Source of the DNA: Qipengyuania sp. HL-TH1
GTDB taxonomy: Bacteria; Pseudomonadota; Alphaproteobacteria; Sphingomonadales; Sphingomonadaceae
Direction: 5' to 3'
Assembly (NCBI RefSeq): GCF_036365825.1
Contig: NZ_CP142675.1
Span: forward strand, 1,612,001-1,676,000
Length of the DNA stretch: 64,000 nt
The notes under the pieces were generated by a model. It was not told the origin of the DNA. It ran no database searches and was given only the letters and a program-made list of their open reading frames with translations. Each line of letters opens with the position of its first letter. Position 1 is the first letter of the stretch. A program made the translations under genes and the position numbers. Positions 53,103 to 61,800 of this stretch are shown here, piece by piece.

Positions 53103-54548
53103 ATGGCCGATGCGACGCCGCCCGAAGACGATGTGATGCTGGCCGATCCGCCCGTCGAGGAGGCGCGCCCCGACGACCGTATCGACGACGAACGGATGGA
53201 CGAGGAGAACACGCTCAAGGCGGAGTTCGTCCGCTCGGTCGCCGATGCGCTGAATGAAGGCGACGGCAAGGCGGTCTACGAGCTGGTCGAGCCGCTCCAC
53301 CCCGCCGACATCGCCGACCTGCTCGAACTGTTCGAGCGCGAGGAGCGCTACCAGCTCGCCGCGACGATCACCGATCTGATGACTTCGGACGTGGTCGCCG
53401 AGCTCAACGATTACGTCCGCGAGGACATGATGGAAGCGCTGCCGCCCGAGGCGGTGGCGCAGATCGTCGACCAGCTCGAGACCGACGATGCGGTCCAGCT
53501 GATCGAGGATCTCGACGAGGCCGACCAGCGCGCCATCCTGGCCGAGATCGAGCTGGAAGACCGGATCGCGATCCAGTCCGCGCTCGCTTATCCCGAGGAA
53601 ACCGCCGGGCGGCTGATGAGCCGCGATTTCGTCGCGGTGCCCGAGCATCTGACCGTTGGCGATCTGATCGATTTCCTGCGCGAAGGCCGCGACCTGCCCG
53701 ACGAATTCTTCGAGGTCTTCGTGGTCGACGAGAAGCACCACCCGGTCGGCACCTGCGCGCTGAGCTGGGTATTGCGCGCGCCGCGCAGCATTGCGCTGGC
53801 CGATGTGATGAAGCGCGACCAGACGCTCATCCCGGTGATGCTCGACCAGGAAGAGGTCGGGCTGATGTTCCAGAAGTACAACCTCATCAGCGCCGCGGTG
53901 GTCGACGAGAACGAGCGGCTGGTCGGCCAGATGACGGTGGACGACGTGGTCCACATCATTTCCGAGGAAGCGGGCGAGGACGCGCTGCTGATGAGCGGCG
54001 CGGGCGAAGGCGACATCAACGAGCCGATCCGCGAGGCCTATTCCGCGCGTGTCCGCTGGCTGGTCGCCAATCTGGGCACCGCGCTGGTCGCATCGCTGAT
54101 CATCGCGCTGTTCGGCGCGGCGATCGAGCAATTGGTGGCGCTGGCGGTGCTGATGCCGATCGTCGCCAGCATCGGCGGCAATGCGGGCACGCAGACGATG
54201 GCGGTGACCGTCCGCGCGATCGCCACCAACCAGCTGACGCGCAGCAACACGCGCCGCATCCTGATCCGCGAAATGCGCGTGGCGGTGCTCAACGGGATGA
54301 CCATCGCGGTGCTGGTGGGGCTGGCGACGGGCGTGATCTTCACTCCCCTGCTCGGCGGCGTGATCGCGCTGGCGATGGTGATCAACGTGGTCACCGCGGG
54401 GCTGGCGGGCGTGCTGGTCCCGGTCGCCTTCGAACGGCTCGACCAGGACCCGGCCGTGGCGAGCAGCGTGTTCGTGACGATGATCACCGATTCGATGGGC
54501 TTCTTCGCCTTCCTCGGCCTCGCCGTGGCCTGCGGGGTCACGGGGTAG
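53103..54548 (+). CDS. mgtE: Magnesium transporter MgtE
   Basis: Mg2+ channel of 481 residues. It has an acidic N-terminal tail, the MgtE_N superhelical domain (LHPADIADLLELFEREER), a CBS pair (about 165-295) that senses cytosolic Mg2+, and five membrane helices containing VLMPIVASIGGNAGTQTMAV, the pore-lining signature. Start ATG 53103 in CCATGG; upstream codons (20) lie in the divergent promoter region. No M-box riboswitch is recognisable in the 100 bp ahead of it. Confidence 0.95.
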   Translation: MADATPPEDDVMLADPPVEEARPDDRIDDERMDEENTLKAEFVRSVADALNEGDGKAVYELVEPLHPADIADLLELFEREERYQLAATITDLMTSDVVAELNDYVREDMMEALPPEAVAQIVDQLETDDAVQLIEDLDEADQRAILAEIELEDRIAIQSALAYPEETAGRLMSRDFVAVPEHLTVGDLIDFLREGRDLPDEFFEVFVVDEKHHPVGTCALSWVLRAPRSIALADVMKRDQTLIPVMLDQEEVGLMFQKYNLISAAVVDENERLVGQMTVDDVVHIISEEAGEDALLMSGAGEGDINEPIREAYSARVRWLVANLGTALVASLIIALFGAAIEQLVALAVLMPIVASIGGNAGTQTMAVTVRAIATNQLTRSNTRRILIREMRVAVLNGMTIAVLVGLATGVIFTPLLGGVIALAMVINVVTAGLAGVLVPVAFERLDQDPAVASSVFVTMITDSMGFFAFLGLAVACGVTG

Positions 54549-54856
54549 CAAGCCTACACATGGACCGGGTGTTACACGGTCCAGGGCGAAAAAAGCTGCG
54601 GGTGGTTGCTGCGCTGCGAAACCGCGGAAATACGGGAGCTGGAGGGGAAGAGATGCGCGCATTGGTGCATCCTGCCGGGGATCGATCGATGTAGGAAAGT
54701 GGTGACTTTGCCGTCCCCATCACGTCACCCCGGACTTGATCCGGGGTCGGGGCTGCCTGGCCTCGCCCGCATCCGATGAAAAGAAGCACCGGCCCCGGAT
54801 CAGGTCCGGGGCGACGGGGGAGTTGAGGTTTCGCTGGTATGCCCTATCTCACCCCC
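54549..54856. other. 308-bp gap with inverted repeats, no gene
   Basis: No credible reading frame is seen. A 7-bp hairpin (TGGACCG 54561-54567, CGGTCCA 54577-54583) lies just after the mgtE stop but has no T-run. A longer palindromic repeat occupies 54723-54816. The DUF1489 gene begins 40 bp after it. Confidence 0.6.
54723..54816. repeat. Palindromic CCCCGGA repeat pair
   Basis: Two hairpins, CCCCGGA-CTTGA-TCCGGGG (from about 54729) and CCCCGGA-TCAGG-TCCGGGG (ending about 54811), are each other's inverted copies. The whole runs from CGTCACCCCGGAC to GTCCGGGGCGACG. Repeats of the GTCACCCCGGACTTGATCCGGGG type are dispersed in many Sphingomonadales genomes (general knowledge). It lies between co-directional mgtE and the DUF1489 gene. 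Confidence 0.7.
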
Positions 54857-55246
54857 ATGCCGCTCAACCTGACCAAGATCGCCTTCGGTGCGCAGAGTTA
54901 TGCCGATATCGAGAACTGGTACGCCGCGCGGCGCAGCCCCAATCTGACCACGCGCTATCGCCCGACGAAGTGGGAACAGTGCATCGGCGGTTCGCTGTTC
55001 TGGATCCACCAGCACAGCATCGTCGCGCGCAGCGAGATACTGGGGTTCAGCGAAACCCCCGACGGGCGCTGGTCGATCGACCTCGAACCGGTACTGGTCC
55101 GCGTCCACCCGCGCCCCAAGCGCGCGCACCAGGGCTGGCGCTATCTCAAGGGCGAGGTTCCGCGCGACCTGGCACCGGGCGAGGACATCGGCGATGCGCT
55201 GCCCGGCAAGCTGGCGGGCAAGCTCGAACGGCTGGGCTTGATCTGA
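54857..55246 (+). CDS. DUF1489 family protein
   Basis: A 129-residue cytoplasmic protein of the alphaproteobacterial DUF1489 family, recognised by MPLNLTKIAFGAQS, TTRYRPTKWEQCIGGSLFWI, and HPRPKRAHQGWRYLKGE. Its function is unknown. The start is ATG 54857 at the family-typical MPLNLTKIAFG; an ATG six codons upstream is possible. It is a single-gene unit between mgtE and the chemotaxis receptor. Confidence 0.86.
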   Translation: MPLNLTKIAFGAQSYADIENWYAARRSPNLTTRYRPTKWEQCIGGSLFWIHQHSIVARSEILGFSETPDGRWSIDLEPVLVRVHPRPKRAHQGWRYLKGEVPRDLAPGEDIGDALPGKLAGKLERLGLI

Positions 55247-55405
55247 AAATCGCGCTTCATCACGCAAATGCCTGAATTCAAAGACTTATGACATCGACGC
55301 GACCGCGACGTTTCTGAATTAAGTCATTGGTTTTATGGGCTTTTTCGGGTCATGGTTTACGCCTTGGTAAGGGCTGGCGCGTAATCGGGCGCCATCACCA
55401 ATCAC

Positions 55406-57208
55406 ATGGCTTTCCCGATGACCGCCCAGCCGAATTTCGCCCACGCTTTCGCTCGCGCAGCCGATAGCGAGCAGCCGCCCGTCGAGCCCGCCACCGCCTT
55501 GCCCCCGCCCGCCGACGAGCGCCCCGCGCCGCGTCGCCGACTGGCTGGCCGGTTAGCGCACATGCGCGCGAGCATCGCGGGCAAGGTGCGGATCTTCGCC
55601 ATTTCCTTTACACTCATCCTCACGCTACTGGGCCTGCTGCTGGGCGGCACGCTGGCGGTGCTGTCGACGCGTGCGGGCGATGCTTCGGTCAGCGCCTCGC
55701 GCGCGCTGGCCGCCTCGCAACTGGCAACCTCGATCGCCGAAAGCCGCTATTTCGCCTCGCGCTATGCGGCGGAGGGCGAGGCCCGGATGATCGCCTCGGC
55801 CTTTGCCACGCTCGACCAGGCACGCAGCGAGATCGACGCCACGATCGCGCTCGACGGCGGCGGCAGCCAGTCGCGTGAGCAGATGGAATGGCTGGTGACG
55901 CAGGTCGAGGGGTTCGCGCCCGAACTGCGCGCGCTGCAGGCCTCGATCAATGCGCATGGCCCCTCGCCCACGGGTGACGCGCTGGCCGGTGCGATCGATA
56001 TTTCGGGCAGCCAGCTTGCCCAGCAGGCCGAAGAGATCGAGACCACGCTGCGGCTGCAGGCCGACGCCGCGCAGCAGGCGCTGGACACGCTGGGCACATG
56101 GGCGATCGTGCTGGCGCTGACGATGATCGCGGGCTGCATCGTGCTGGTGATCGCCGGCGCACGCGGCCTGTCGCGGCAGGTCTCCGGCTCCTTGTCCGAG
56201 ATCACCGGCGCGATGACGCGGCTGGCGCGCGGCGACCGGTCTATCGCCATCCCCGCCACGGGCCGCGAGGACGAGATCGGCGAAATGGCGCGTGCGCTGG
56301 TGGTGTTCCGCGAAAGCGCCGATGCGCTGGCCGAACTGCAGCGCAAGGCGCGCACCGAGCAGAATGCAGTGCTGCGGCGGCTGGTCGACAATTTTCAGGG
56401 CGGCGTGGGCGAAGCGGTGGGCAGCGTGGCGCAGGCCGCGCGCGAGCTGCAGGCAACCTCGACCGACATGGCAGGCGCCGCGACGCGCACCATCGGTTTC
56501 GTCGAACAGGTTTCGCGCGACATGGCCGAAACGCAGGTCGGGGTGACCGCGGCCGCCTCCGCCAGCGACCAGTTCGCCATGTCGATCGCCGAGATCGGGC
56601 GGCAGGCGGGCAATTCGGCGGGCGTGGTGCAGGATGCACGCCAGACCACCGAAGTGGCCGACCGCAAGATGGCCGACCTTGCCAATGTGGCGGAGGAGAT
56701 CGGCGAAGTGGTCGACATGATCGGCGCGATTGCCGACCGCACCAATCTGCTCGCGCTCAACGCCTCGATCGAGGCAGCGCGCGGCGGTGAGGCCGGACGC
56801 GGCTTCGCAGTGGTGGCGAGCGAGGTCAAGGAGCTGGCACGCCAGACGCGCGAAGCGACCGGCGATGTCGGGCGCCGGATCGTCGGCATGCAGGTGGTGA
56901 CGCGCGAAAGCGTGGAGGCGCTGGCACGGATCGGCGAACGCATCCGCGAGGTCGAAATGACCGCCACCGCGATCGCGCAGGCGGTGGACGAGCAATCGCT
57001 GTCGAGCCGCGAACTGGCCCATAATCTCGACCTCGCCGCCAATGGCGTCGACGCGGTGGGGACCAATCTGGCGCAGATCGGCGACATGGCGCGCGGTACG
57101 GGCGCGGCGGCCGCGCAGGTGCTGACCTCGGCCGACCAGCTCGACGGGACCGCCCGCGCGCTCGATGCGAGTTCGCGCGGGTTCGTCCACTCGGTACGGG
57201 CCGCCTGA
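55406..57208 (+). CDS. Methyl-accepting chemotaxis protein
   Basis: A 600-residue chemoreceptor. A proline-rich cytoplasmic tail (1-55) precedes membrane helix 1 (about 62-88), a mostly helical periplasmic sensor domain, membrane helix 2 (about 230-252), a HAMP domain (ALTRLARGDRS-like segment at about 270-325) and the cytoplasmic signalling coiled coil. The receptor tip is classical (NLLALNASIEAARGGEAGR). The sensor type is not recognised, so the ligand is unknown. No che genes are in the window. Start ATG 55406, with ATG 55418 as an alternative. Confidence 0.92.
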   Translation: MAFPMTAQPNFAHAFARAADSEQPPVEPATALPPPADERPAPRRRLAGRLAHMRASIAGKVRIFAISFTLILTLLGLLLGGTLAVLSTRAGDASVSASRALAASQLATSIAESRYFASRYAAEGEARMIASAFATLDQARSEIDATIALDGGGSQSREQMEWLVTQVEGFAPELRALQASINAHGPSPTGDALAGAIDISGSQLAQQAEEIETTLRLQADAAQQALDTLGTWAIVLALTMIAGCIVLVIAGARGLSRQVSGSLSEITGAMTRLARGDRSIAIPATGREDEIGEMARALVVFRESADALAELQRKARTEQNAVLRRLVDNFQGGVGEAVGSVAQAARELQATSTDMAGAATRTIGFVEQVSRDMAETQVGVTAAASASDQFAMSIAEIGRQAGNSAGVVQDARQTTEVADRKMADLANVAEEIGEVVDMIGAIADRTNLLALNASIEAARGGEAGRGFAVVASEVKELARQTREATGDVGRRIVGMQVVTRESVEALARIGERIREVEMTATAIAQAVDEQSLSSRELAHNLDLAANGVDAVGTNLAQIGDMARGTGAAAAQVLTSADQLDGTARALDASSRGFVHSVRAA

Positions 57209-57270
57209 CCCGCGCCTTCTCGGAACATCCGGGCAGGCCGCCCCGTTGGTTGGGCAAAGGAGAAACGCAT

Positions 57271-57513
57271 ATGCCCGAACGCCAATCACGCCATCCCGAC
57301 AACGAACTGATCGCCGAGATGACCGAGAATGCGACCCCCTCGCAGCAGGGCTCGGCCGGCGGCGAAGTCAATCGCCAGGTCGGCAAGCGGGGTGAACTCA
57401 ACCGCGCGACCGATCCCGCAAACCGCGAGCCCGAAACGGGTTCGGACAATCCCGCGCAGGACGCGCAGAAGGGCGACAAGACGCTGTCTGCCATCCAGGA
57501 TTCGCGCGGCTGA
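57271..57513 (+). CDS. Small hydrophilic protein, unknown
   Basis: An 80-residue polar, glycine/asparagine/glutamine-rich protein (MPERQSRHPDNELIAEM at the start) with no hydrophobic stretch, probably intrinsically disordered. The ribosome site AAAGGAGA is strong, seven bases ahead of ATG 57271, which supports real expression. A stem-loop terminator follows. The composition recalls small stress or desiccation proteins, but no family is recognised and the function is open. Confidence 0.68.
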   Translation: MPERQSRHPDNELIAEMTENATPSQQGSAGGEVNRQVGKRGELNRATDPANREPETGSDNPAQDAQKGDKTLSAIQDSRG

Positions 57514-57539
57514 GCTTTCAGACGCGCCCGATGACCGAG

Positions 57540-57566
57540 CGCCCCGCCCTCACCGGCGGGGCGTTT
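57540..57566. terminator. Stem-loop between small gene and dsbA-like gene
   Basis: CGCCCCGCC (57540-57548) pairs with GGCGGGGCG (57555-57563) around a 6-nt loop, followed by TTT on the plus strand. It lies between converging genes (plus stop 57513, minus stop 57571) and may end both transcripts. Confidence 0.6.
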
Positions 57567-57570
57567 GCGT

Positions 57571-58254
57571 TCAGGCGGCGGTCTTTTGTGCCACCCGGCG
57601 GAGCGCGTCGGCATAGGCTTCGGGTGGCTGCGCGCCGGGGATCATGAACTTGTTTTCCACGATCATCGCAGGCACGCCGGTGATGTTGAAATCCCATGCC
57701 GCGCGTTCCTCGGCGCGGACCTTGTGCGCCCATTCCTCGCTTGCCAGCGCGGCTTCGGCTGCCGCGCGATCGAGGCCGACGCTGTCCGCCACGTCGAGCA
57801 GCACCGCGTGGTCGCCGATCTGGCGCCGCCGGTTGAAATGCGCTTCGAACAGAGCGAGTTTGAGCTCGGTCTGTTTTTCCGGGCCGTGCGCCTCGCCCGC
57901 CCAGGTCAGCAGCTTGTGCGCATCGAAGGTGTTCCACATCCACCGCGGCGGTTCGGGATCGCTGCCCTGGTAATCGAGCGATACGCCCGCGTTTTGCGCC
58001 GCTTCGCGCATGCGCCCCTGCACCGCCTTGGACTGCTCGAGGGTCGAGCCATATTTGCGCGCTATGTGCGCTGTGCTTTCCTCGCCCTCGGGCGGCATGT
58101 CTGGATTGAGCTCGAAGGCATGCCAGCGGATATCCGCCTCGATCTCGCCCTCGAGCTGCGCGAGGCCCTTTTGCAGGCTGCCCCAGCCGACCAGGCACCA
58201 CGGGCACATGACATCGGACCAGATATCGATCCGCAAGGTTCTGGGTTCGCTCAT
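57571..58254 (-). CDS. DsbA-family oxidoreductase, FrnE-like
   Basis: A 227-residue cytoplasmic thioredoxin-fold protein. The N-terminus IDIWSDVMCPWCLVGW has the redox pair CPWC, and FNITGVPAMIVENKFMIPGA holds the cis-proline (GVPA). There is no signal peptide, so it is the FrnE/2-hydroxychromene-2-carboxylate-isomerase-like intracellular subgroup rather than a periplasmic DsbA. The substrate is unknown. ATG 58254 (MSEPRTLRIDIW) overlaps the nudC stop in ATGA. Confidence 0.9.
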   Translation of the reverse strand: MSEPRTLRIDIWSDVMCPWCLVGWGSLQKGLAQLEGEIEADIRWHAFELNPDMPPEGEESTAHIARKYGSTLEQSKAVQGRMREAAQNAGVSLDYQGSDPEPPRWMWNTFDAHKLLTWAGEAHGPEKQTELKLALFEAHFNRRRQIGDHAVLLDVADSVGLDRAAAEAALASEEWAHKVRAEERAAWDFNITGVPAMIVENKFMIPGAQPPEAYADALRRVAQKTAA

Positions 58255-59108
58255 CTTTCCATCCACCACTGCAGCAGGTGATGCGCTATAGCATGCGGCG
58301 GCGGGGCGACGAAGGGACCGTTGCCCTCCAGCGCCGCACCGACCTGCTCGCACGTGAAAAACTCGACTTCGGCCATTTCGGTCTCGTCGATCGTCAGCTC
58401 GTCGCTGTCGGCATGGCTGTGGCAGCCGATCATCAGCTGGCTGGGAAAGGGCCATGGCTGGCTGGCGACATAGGTCACGTCGCGCACGCGCACGCCCGCT
58501 TCCTCGAGCACTTCGCGCGCGACGCCTTCCTCGATGCTTTCGCCCGGCTCGACGAAGCCCGCGAGCGCGGAGAAGCGCCCTTCGGGCCAGCCGAGCCCGC
58601 GGCCCAGCATCAGCCGGCCTTCATGTTCCACCAGCATGATCGTGACCGGATCGGTGCGCGGAAAATGGCTGGCTTCGCAGGCAGTGCAATTGCGCTGCCA
58701 GCCGCCCTTGGCGAGCTTGGTGTCGCCGCCGCACTGCGCGCAGAAACGGTGCCGTGCGTGCCAGTCGGCAAGGCTGCGCGCGCCGCCATATATCGCCAGA
58801 TCGTCGGGTTGCAGCGTGGACATCAGCGACCACAGCTGCGGGTTCGCCATGCGCGGGGTCGCATCGCCGCGCGGCGGGACCGCGGCGAAACAGGCTTTGC
58901 CCTCATCCAGTCCGAGGAAGCACAATTCGGCATCCTCGGGTACATCGGCGAGCGTGCCCCAGACCAGCCGGTTGGCATCGTCGAGCGACGGCATAAGCCC
59001 GTCGAGCGTGAGCACCCGCGCCTTCCAGTTCATATAGCCCGCGAGCCGTTTGGGATCGGCGCGGACGTGATCGGCGCGGTCGAGCCGCGACCCGGTAAAC
59101 GACAGCAC
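58251..59108 (-). CDS. nudC: NADH pyrophosphatase NudC
   Basis: Nudix hydrolase of 285 residues that cleaves NADH/NAD+ and can remove NAD caps from RNA. The zinc ribbon is formed by two CxxC pairs (FCAQCGG and NCTACEA), and the Nudix box reads GFVEPGESIEEG followed by REVLEEAGV. Downstream SQPWPFPSQLMIG is the SQPWPFPxS motif diagnostic of NudC. Start GTG 59108, 3 bp after the serine hydrolase stop, with GAAGG nine bases ahead. Confidence 0.94.
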   Translation of the reverse strand: MLSFTGSRLDRADHVRADPKRLAGYMNWKARVLTLDGLMPSLDDANRLVWGTLADVPEDAELCFLGLDEGKACFAAVPPRGDATPRMANPQLWSLMSTLQPDDLAIYGGARSLADWHARHRFCAQCGGDTKLAKGGWQRNCTACEASHFPRTDPVTIMLVEHEGRLMLGRGLGWPEGRFSALAGFVEPGESIEEGVAREVLEEAGVRVRDVTYVASQPWPFPSQLMIGCHSHADSDELTIDETEMAEVEFFTCEQVGAALEGNGPFVAPPPHAIAHHLLQWWMER

Positions 59109-59111
59109 GGT

Positions 59112-60422
59112 TTACGCCTTCGCCCCCTGCATCGTGGCCAGATCGGCGGTCACCGCTTCGGGGAAACCTTCGTGAATGGGATAGCTGTCCGACGGCATGT
59201 ACTGGGTCATCAGGTTGGCGCGCAGCCCGGCCTTGTAATTGACGAAAGCGATCGTGCCTGCCGCGCCGCCCCAGCCGTAAGCGCCGTCGGTCACGCGTCC
59301 GCCCGCGCCGAAGCCCTGGCCTTCGACCCAGGTGCCTTCGGTGGTGGCGGTTTCGGGCAGCAGGTTGGACGTACCCACGCGCACCGCCAGCTCGCCCATC
59401 ACGCGCTTGCCCTCGATCACGCCGTAGCCGAGCAGCATCTTGAGGAAGCGGTCGTAATCGCGCGGGCTCGACACCAGCCCCGCGCCGCCGAAGGGGAACG
59501 GCGGTTTGTCAAGATAGATCGACGCCTTGGCCGGATCCATCGGGATCGGCGTGCCATTCATGATGCCGTAATTGGTCGTGAAGCGCCCCACTTCGCTTGC
59601 GGGGACGGTGAACCAGGTGCTGGTCATGCCGGCGGGTTCGAAGATCCGCTTATGCAGGAATTCGTCGAACGCCATGCCCGAGGCGACTTCGATCACGCGG
59701 CCGAGCAGGTCGAGACTGACCGAATAGCTCCACTTGCTGCCCGGCTGCAGCACCAGCGGCAGCGTGGCGAGCCGGTCGGCGAAGACATCGAGCCCCTCGA
59801 CCGGGGTTGCGCGGCCGATGCCGGGGATCGGGATGCGGCTCACCTGTCCGGGGATCAGCCCCTGATCGGTATAGGCCGTGGTGATCGGCCCCTTCTGGAC
59901 GATGCCATAGCCAAGCCCCGCCGTATGCGTGAGCAATTGGCGTACGGTGATCGGCCGTTCCGCCGGGACCACATCGGTGACCGACCCGTCATAGGTCTTC
60001 TGCACCTGCATATTGGCATAGGCGGGCAGCAGTTCGGCGATCGGCTGGTCGAGGCCGAGCCGGCCCTCGTCGATCAGCATCATCGCGGCCATACCGGTGA
60101 TCGGCTTGGTCATCGAATAGATGCGATAGAGGCTGTCGGCATCGGCCTTGACCGGGCCGCCCAGCGCCAGCGTGCCGCGGGCGATATATTGCGGATCGCG
60201 CGCGCCCCAGCCGAGCGTGGCGACCATGTTCGCCACCTTGCGTTCCGACACGTATTTGTCGACCATCGCGGTGACCGCCTGCCAGTTCGCCGCGCCGCCC
60301 TGCGCCAGCGCCATGCGGCCCATCGGATTGCCCGCCAGCGCTGCGCCGGCCGTAAGCCACGCGCCCCCGCGCAGCAGCGCACGGCGGGAGACCTGGGGGG
60401 TGTCGAACTCGCGAAAGGCCAT
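59112..60422 (-). CDS. Exported serine hydrolase, beta-lactamase class C-like
   Basis: A 436-residue protein with a probable Tat signal (SRRALLRGGAWLTAGAAL), so exported folded. The class C beta-lactamase/DD-peptidase fold has the SxxK motif YSMTKPITG (nucleophile Ser). YSVS in the middle provides the YxN-like tyrosine, and a HTAGLGYG segment is typical of the esterase/beta-lactamase-like group. Such enzymes are often esterases or peptidases rather than antibiotic-destroying. The ribosome site GGAGAG precedes ATG 60422. Confidence 0.9.
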   Translation of the reverse strand: MAFREFDTPQVSRRALLRGGAWLTAGAALAGNPMGRMALAQGGAANWQAVTAMVDKYVSERKVANMVATLGWGARDPQYIARGTLALGGPVKADADSLYRIYSMTKPITGMAAMMLIDEGRLGLDQPIAELLPAYANMQVQKTYDGSVTDVVPAERPITVRQLLTHTAGLGYGIVQKGPITTAYTDQGLIPGQVSRIPIPGIGRATPVEGLDVFADRLATLPLVLQPGSKWSYSVSLDLLGRVIEVASGMAFDEFLHKRIFEPAGMTSTWFTVPASEVGRFTTNYGIMNGTPIPMDPAKASIYLDKPPFPFGGAGLVSSPRDYDRFLKMLLGYGVIEGKRVMGELAVRVGTSNLLPETATTEGTWVEGQGFGAGGRVTDGAYGWGGAAGTIAFVNYKAGLRANLMTQYMPSDSYPIHEGFPEAVTADLATMQGAKA

Positions 60423-60498
60423 GCGTATCTCTCCGTATCTGTATGTGCGCGCGTTTGTGCGGGACGCATGCGGGAGCGTCAATTGCGAATCGAAACGG

Positions 60499-60527
60499 TT
60501 GTCAAAGCGCGGTGTCCTATCTATGTA
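60499..60527 (+). promoter_or_regulatory. Sigma-70-like promoter for small membrane protein
   Basis: TTGTCA (60499-60504) and TATGTA (60522-60527) are spaced by exactly 17 bp. A transcript start six or seven bases later would fall on the ATG at 60534, so the mRNA may be leaderless. Confidence 0.45.
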
Positions 60528-60533
60528 GAACAC

Positions 60534-60755
60534 ATGCTCAACATCCTCTCCATCCTGTTCGGGATCGTCTCGCTCGTAATCGTCATTCCGGCGACCATTC
60601 CGATGCTCGGCTGGGCCAATTGGTTCGCGCTCCCGCTGATCGTGGTGGGCATCCTGATAGGGCAGATGTCGTCGAGCAATGGCGGGCGCAATTTCTGCAT
60701 CGTCGTGCTGCTGATCGCGACGATCCGCCTGTCACTGGGCGGCGGGTTTATCTAA
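60534..60755 (+). CDS. Small two- or three-helix membrane protein
   Basis: A 73-residue hydrophobic protein (MLNILSILFGIVSLVIVIPA, then NWFALPLIVVGILIGQMSS and a final NFCIVVLLIATIRLSLGG). It is probably an inner-membrane protein of two to three helices. No family is recognised. No ribosome site precedes the ATG, but a well-spaced promoter does, consistent with leaderless translation. Its stop overlaps the end of mutY on the opposite strand by 4 bp. It is divergent from the serine hydrolase gene. Confidence 0.7.
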   Translation: MLNILSILFGIVSLVIVIPATIPMLGWANWFALPLIVVGILIGQMSSSNGGRNFCIVVLLIATIRLSLGGGFI

Positions 60756-61786
60756 TCTGCCAGCGCCAGCCGCGCGGCCTTGGCAAACAATGTCGGCAGC
60801 CCCGCTTCGTCGAGGCGGTCGAGCGGCCACCATTCGCCGCTACCCCCGGCCGCCGGTGCATCGCGCTGGATGTGCACCGACAGTTCGAGCGCGAAATGCG
60901 TGAAGGTGTGACGCACCAGCCCCGCGCTTTCCCACACGCCCTGTAACGGCGGCTCCCCCGATCCGTCGCCGCGCGCGCTCCAGCCGTCATCGGGCAACGC
61001 GCGCATTCCGCCGAGCATGCCCGTGCCCGCGCGCTTCACCAGCCACACCGCGCCCTCGCGCTCGATCCAGTAGGCCTGCCCCTGCCGCAGCGGCTTGGGC
61101 TTCTTCGGCGCCTTGACCGGCAGCCGCGCCGGATCGCCCGCCGCGCGGCCCCGGCAGGCCTGGCTGAGCGGGCACAGCAGGCACTTGGGATCGCGCGAGG
61201 TGCAGATCGTCGCGCCGAGATCCATCATCGCCTGCGCAAAATCGCCCGCGCGGTGATCGGGCGTGATCGCATCGGCGGCTACGCGGATCGGCTTGCGCGC
61301 CCCCGGCAGCGGCGCCTCGATCGCGAACAGCCGCGCGACCACGCGTTCGACATTGGCATCGACCACCACCGCGCGCTGCCCGAACGCGATCGCGGCAACC
61401 GCCGCAGCGGTATAGGCGCCCAGCCCGGGCAATTCGCGCAATTCCGCTTCGGTCTGCGGAAACCCGCCGCGCCGCGCCACCGCGCGGGCGCATTGCACCA
61501 GATTGCGCGCACGCGAGTAATAGCCCAGCCCCGCCCACGCCGCCATGACGTCCTCCTCGGGCGCGGCGGCGAGCGCCTCGACCGTCGGCCAGCGCGTGGT
61601 GAAGGCTTCGAAATAAGGTTTCACCGCCGCCACCGTGGTCTGCTGCAGCATCACTTCGGACAGCCACACCCGGTACGGCCAGCTCCCGTCGGCAGGAGGC
61701 GCAGCACCGGGCCGCACGCGCCATGGCAGGTCGCGTGCATGCGCATCGTACCAGTCGAGCAGATGTTCGGAGACAGTAGCGGCCAC
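60752..61786 (-). CDS. mutY: A/G-specific adenine DNA glycosylase
   Basis: Removes adenine mispaired with 8-oxoguanine. The 344-residue protein has the catalytic Glu44 in SEVMLQQTTV, the helix-hairpin-helix LPGLGAYTAAAV, Asp143 in VVDANVERV, and the 4Fe-4S ligands Cys195, Cys202, Cys205 and Cys211 (C-x6-C-x2-C-x5-C). The C-terminal Nudix-like 8-oxoG recognition domain is present but short (KAPKKPKPLRQGQAYWIERE and onward). Start GTG 61786. It is divergent from the DUF721 gene across 14 bp. Confidence 0.95.
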   Translation of the reverse strand: MAATVSEHLLDWYDAHARDLPWRVRPGAAPPADGSWPYRVWLSEVMLQQTTVAAVKPYFEAFTTRWPTVEALAAAPEEDVMAAWAGLGYYSRARNLVQCARAVARRGGFPQTEAELRELPGLGAYTAAAVAAIAFGQRAVVVDANVERVVARLFAIEAPLPGARKPIRVAADAITPDHRAGDFAQAMMDLGATICTSRDPKCLLCPLSQACRGRAAGDPARLPVKAPKKPKPLRQGQAYWIEREGAVWLVKRAGTGMLGGMRALPDDGWSARGDGSGEPPLQGVWESAGLVRHTFTHFALELSVHIQRDAPAAGGSGEWWPLDRLDEAGLPTLFAKAARLALAD

Positions 61787-61800
61787 GGCGCGCTTATGGC

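Noticed and set aside
54561..54583. Hairpin directly after the mgtE stop as intrinsic terminator
   Set aside because: The stem is 7 bp with a 9-nt loop and is followed by an A-run, not a T-run, on the plus strand.
58278..60533. Upstream three quarters of an 825-codon plus-strand frame ending at 60755
   Set aside because: Only the last 73 codons from ATG 60534 look like a protein; the rest is antisense to nudC and the serine hydrolase.
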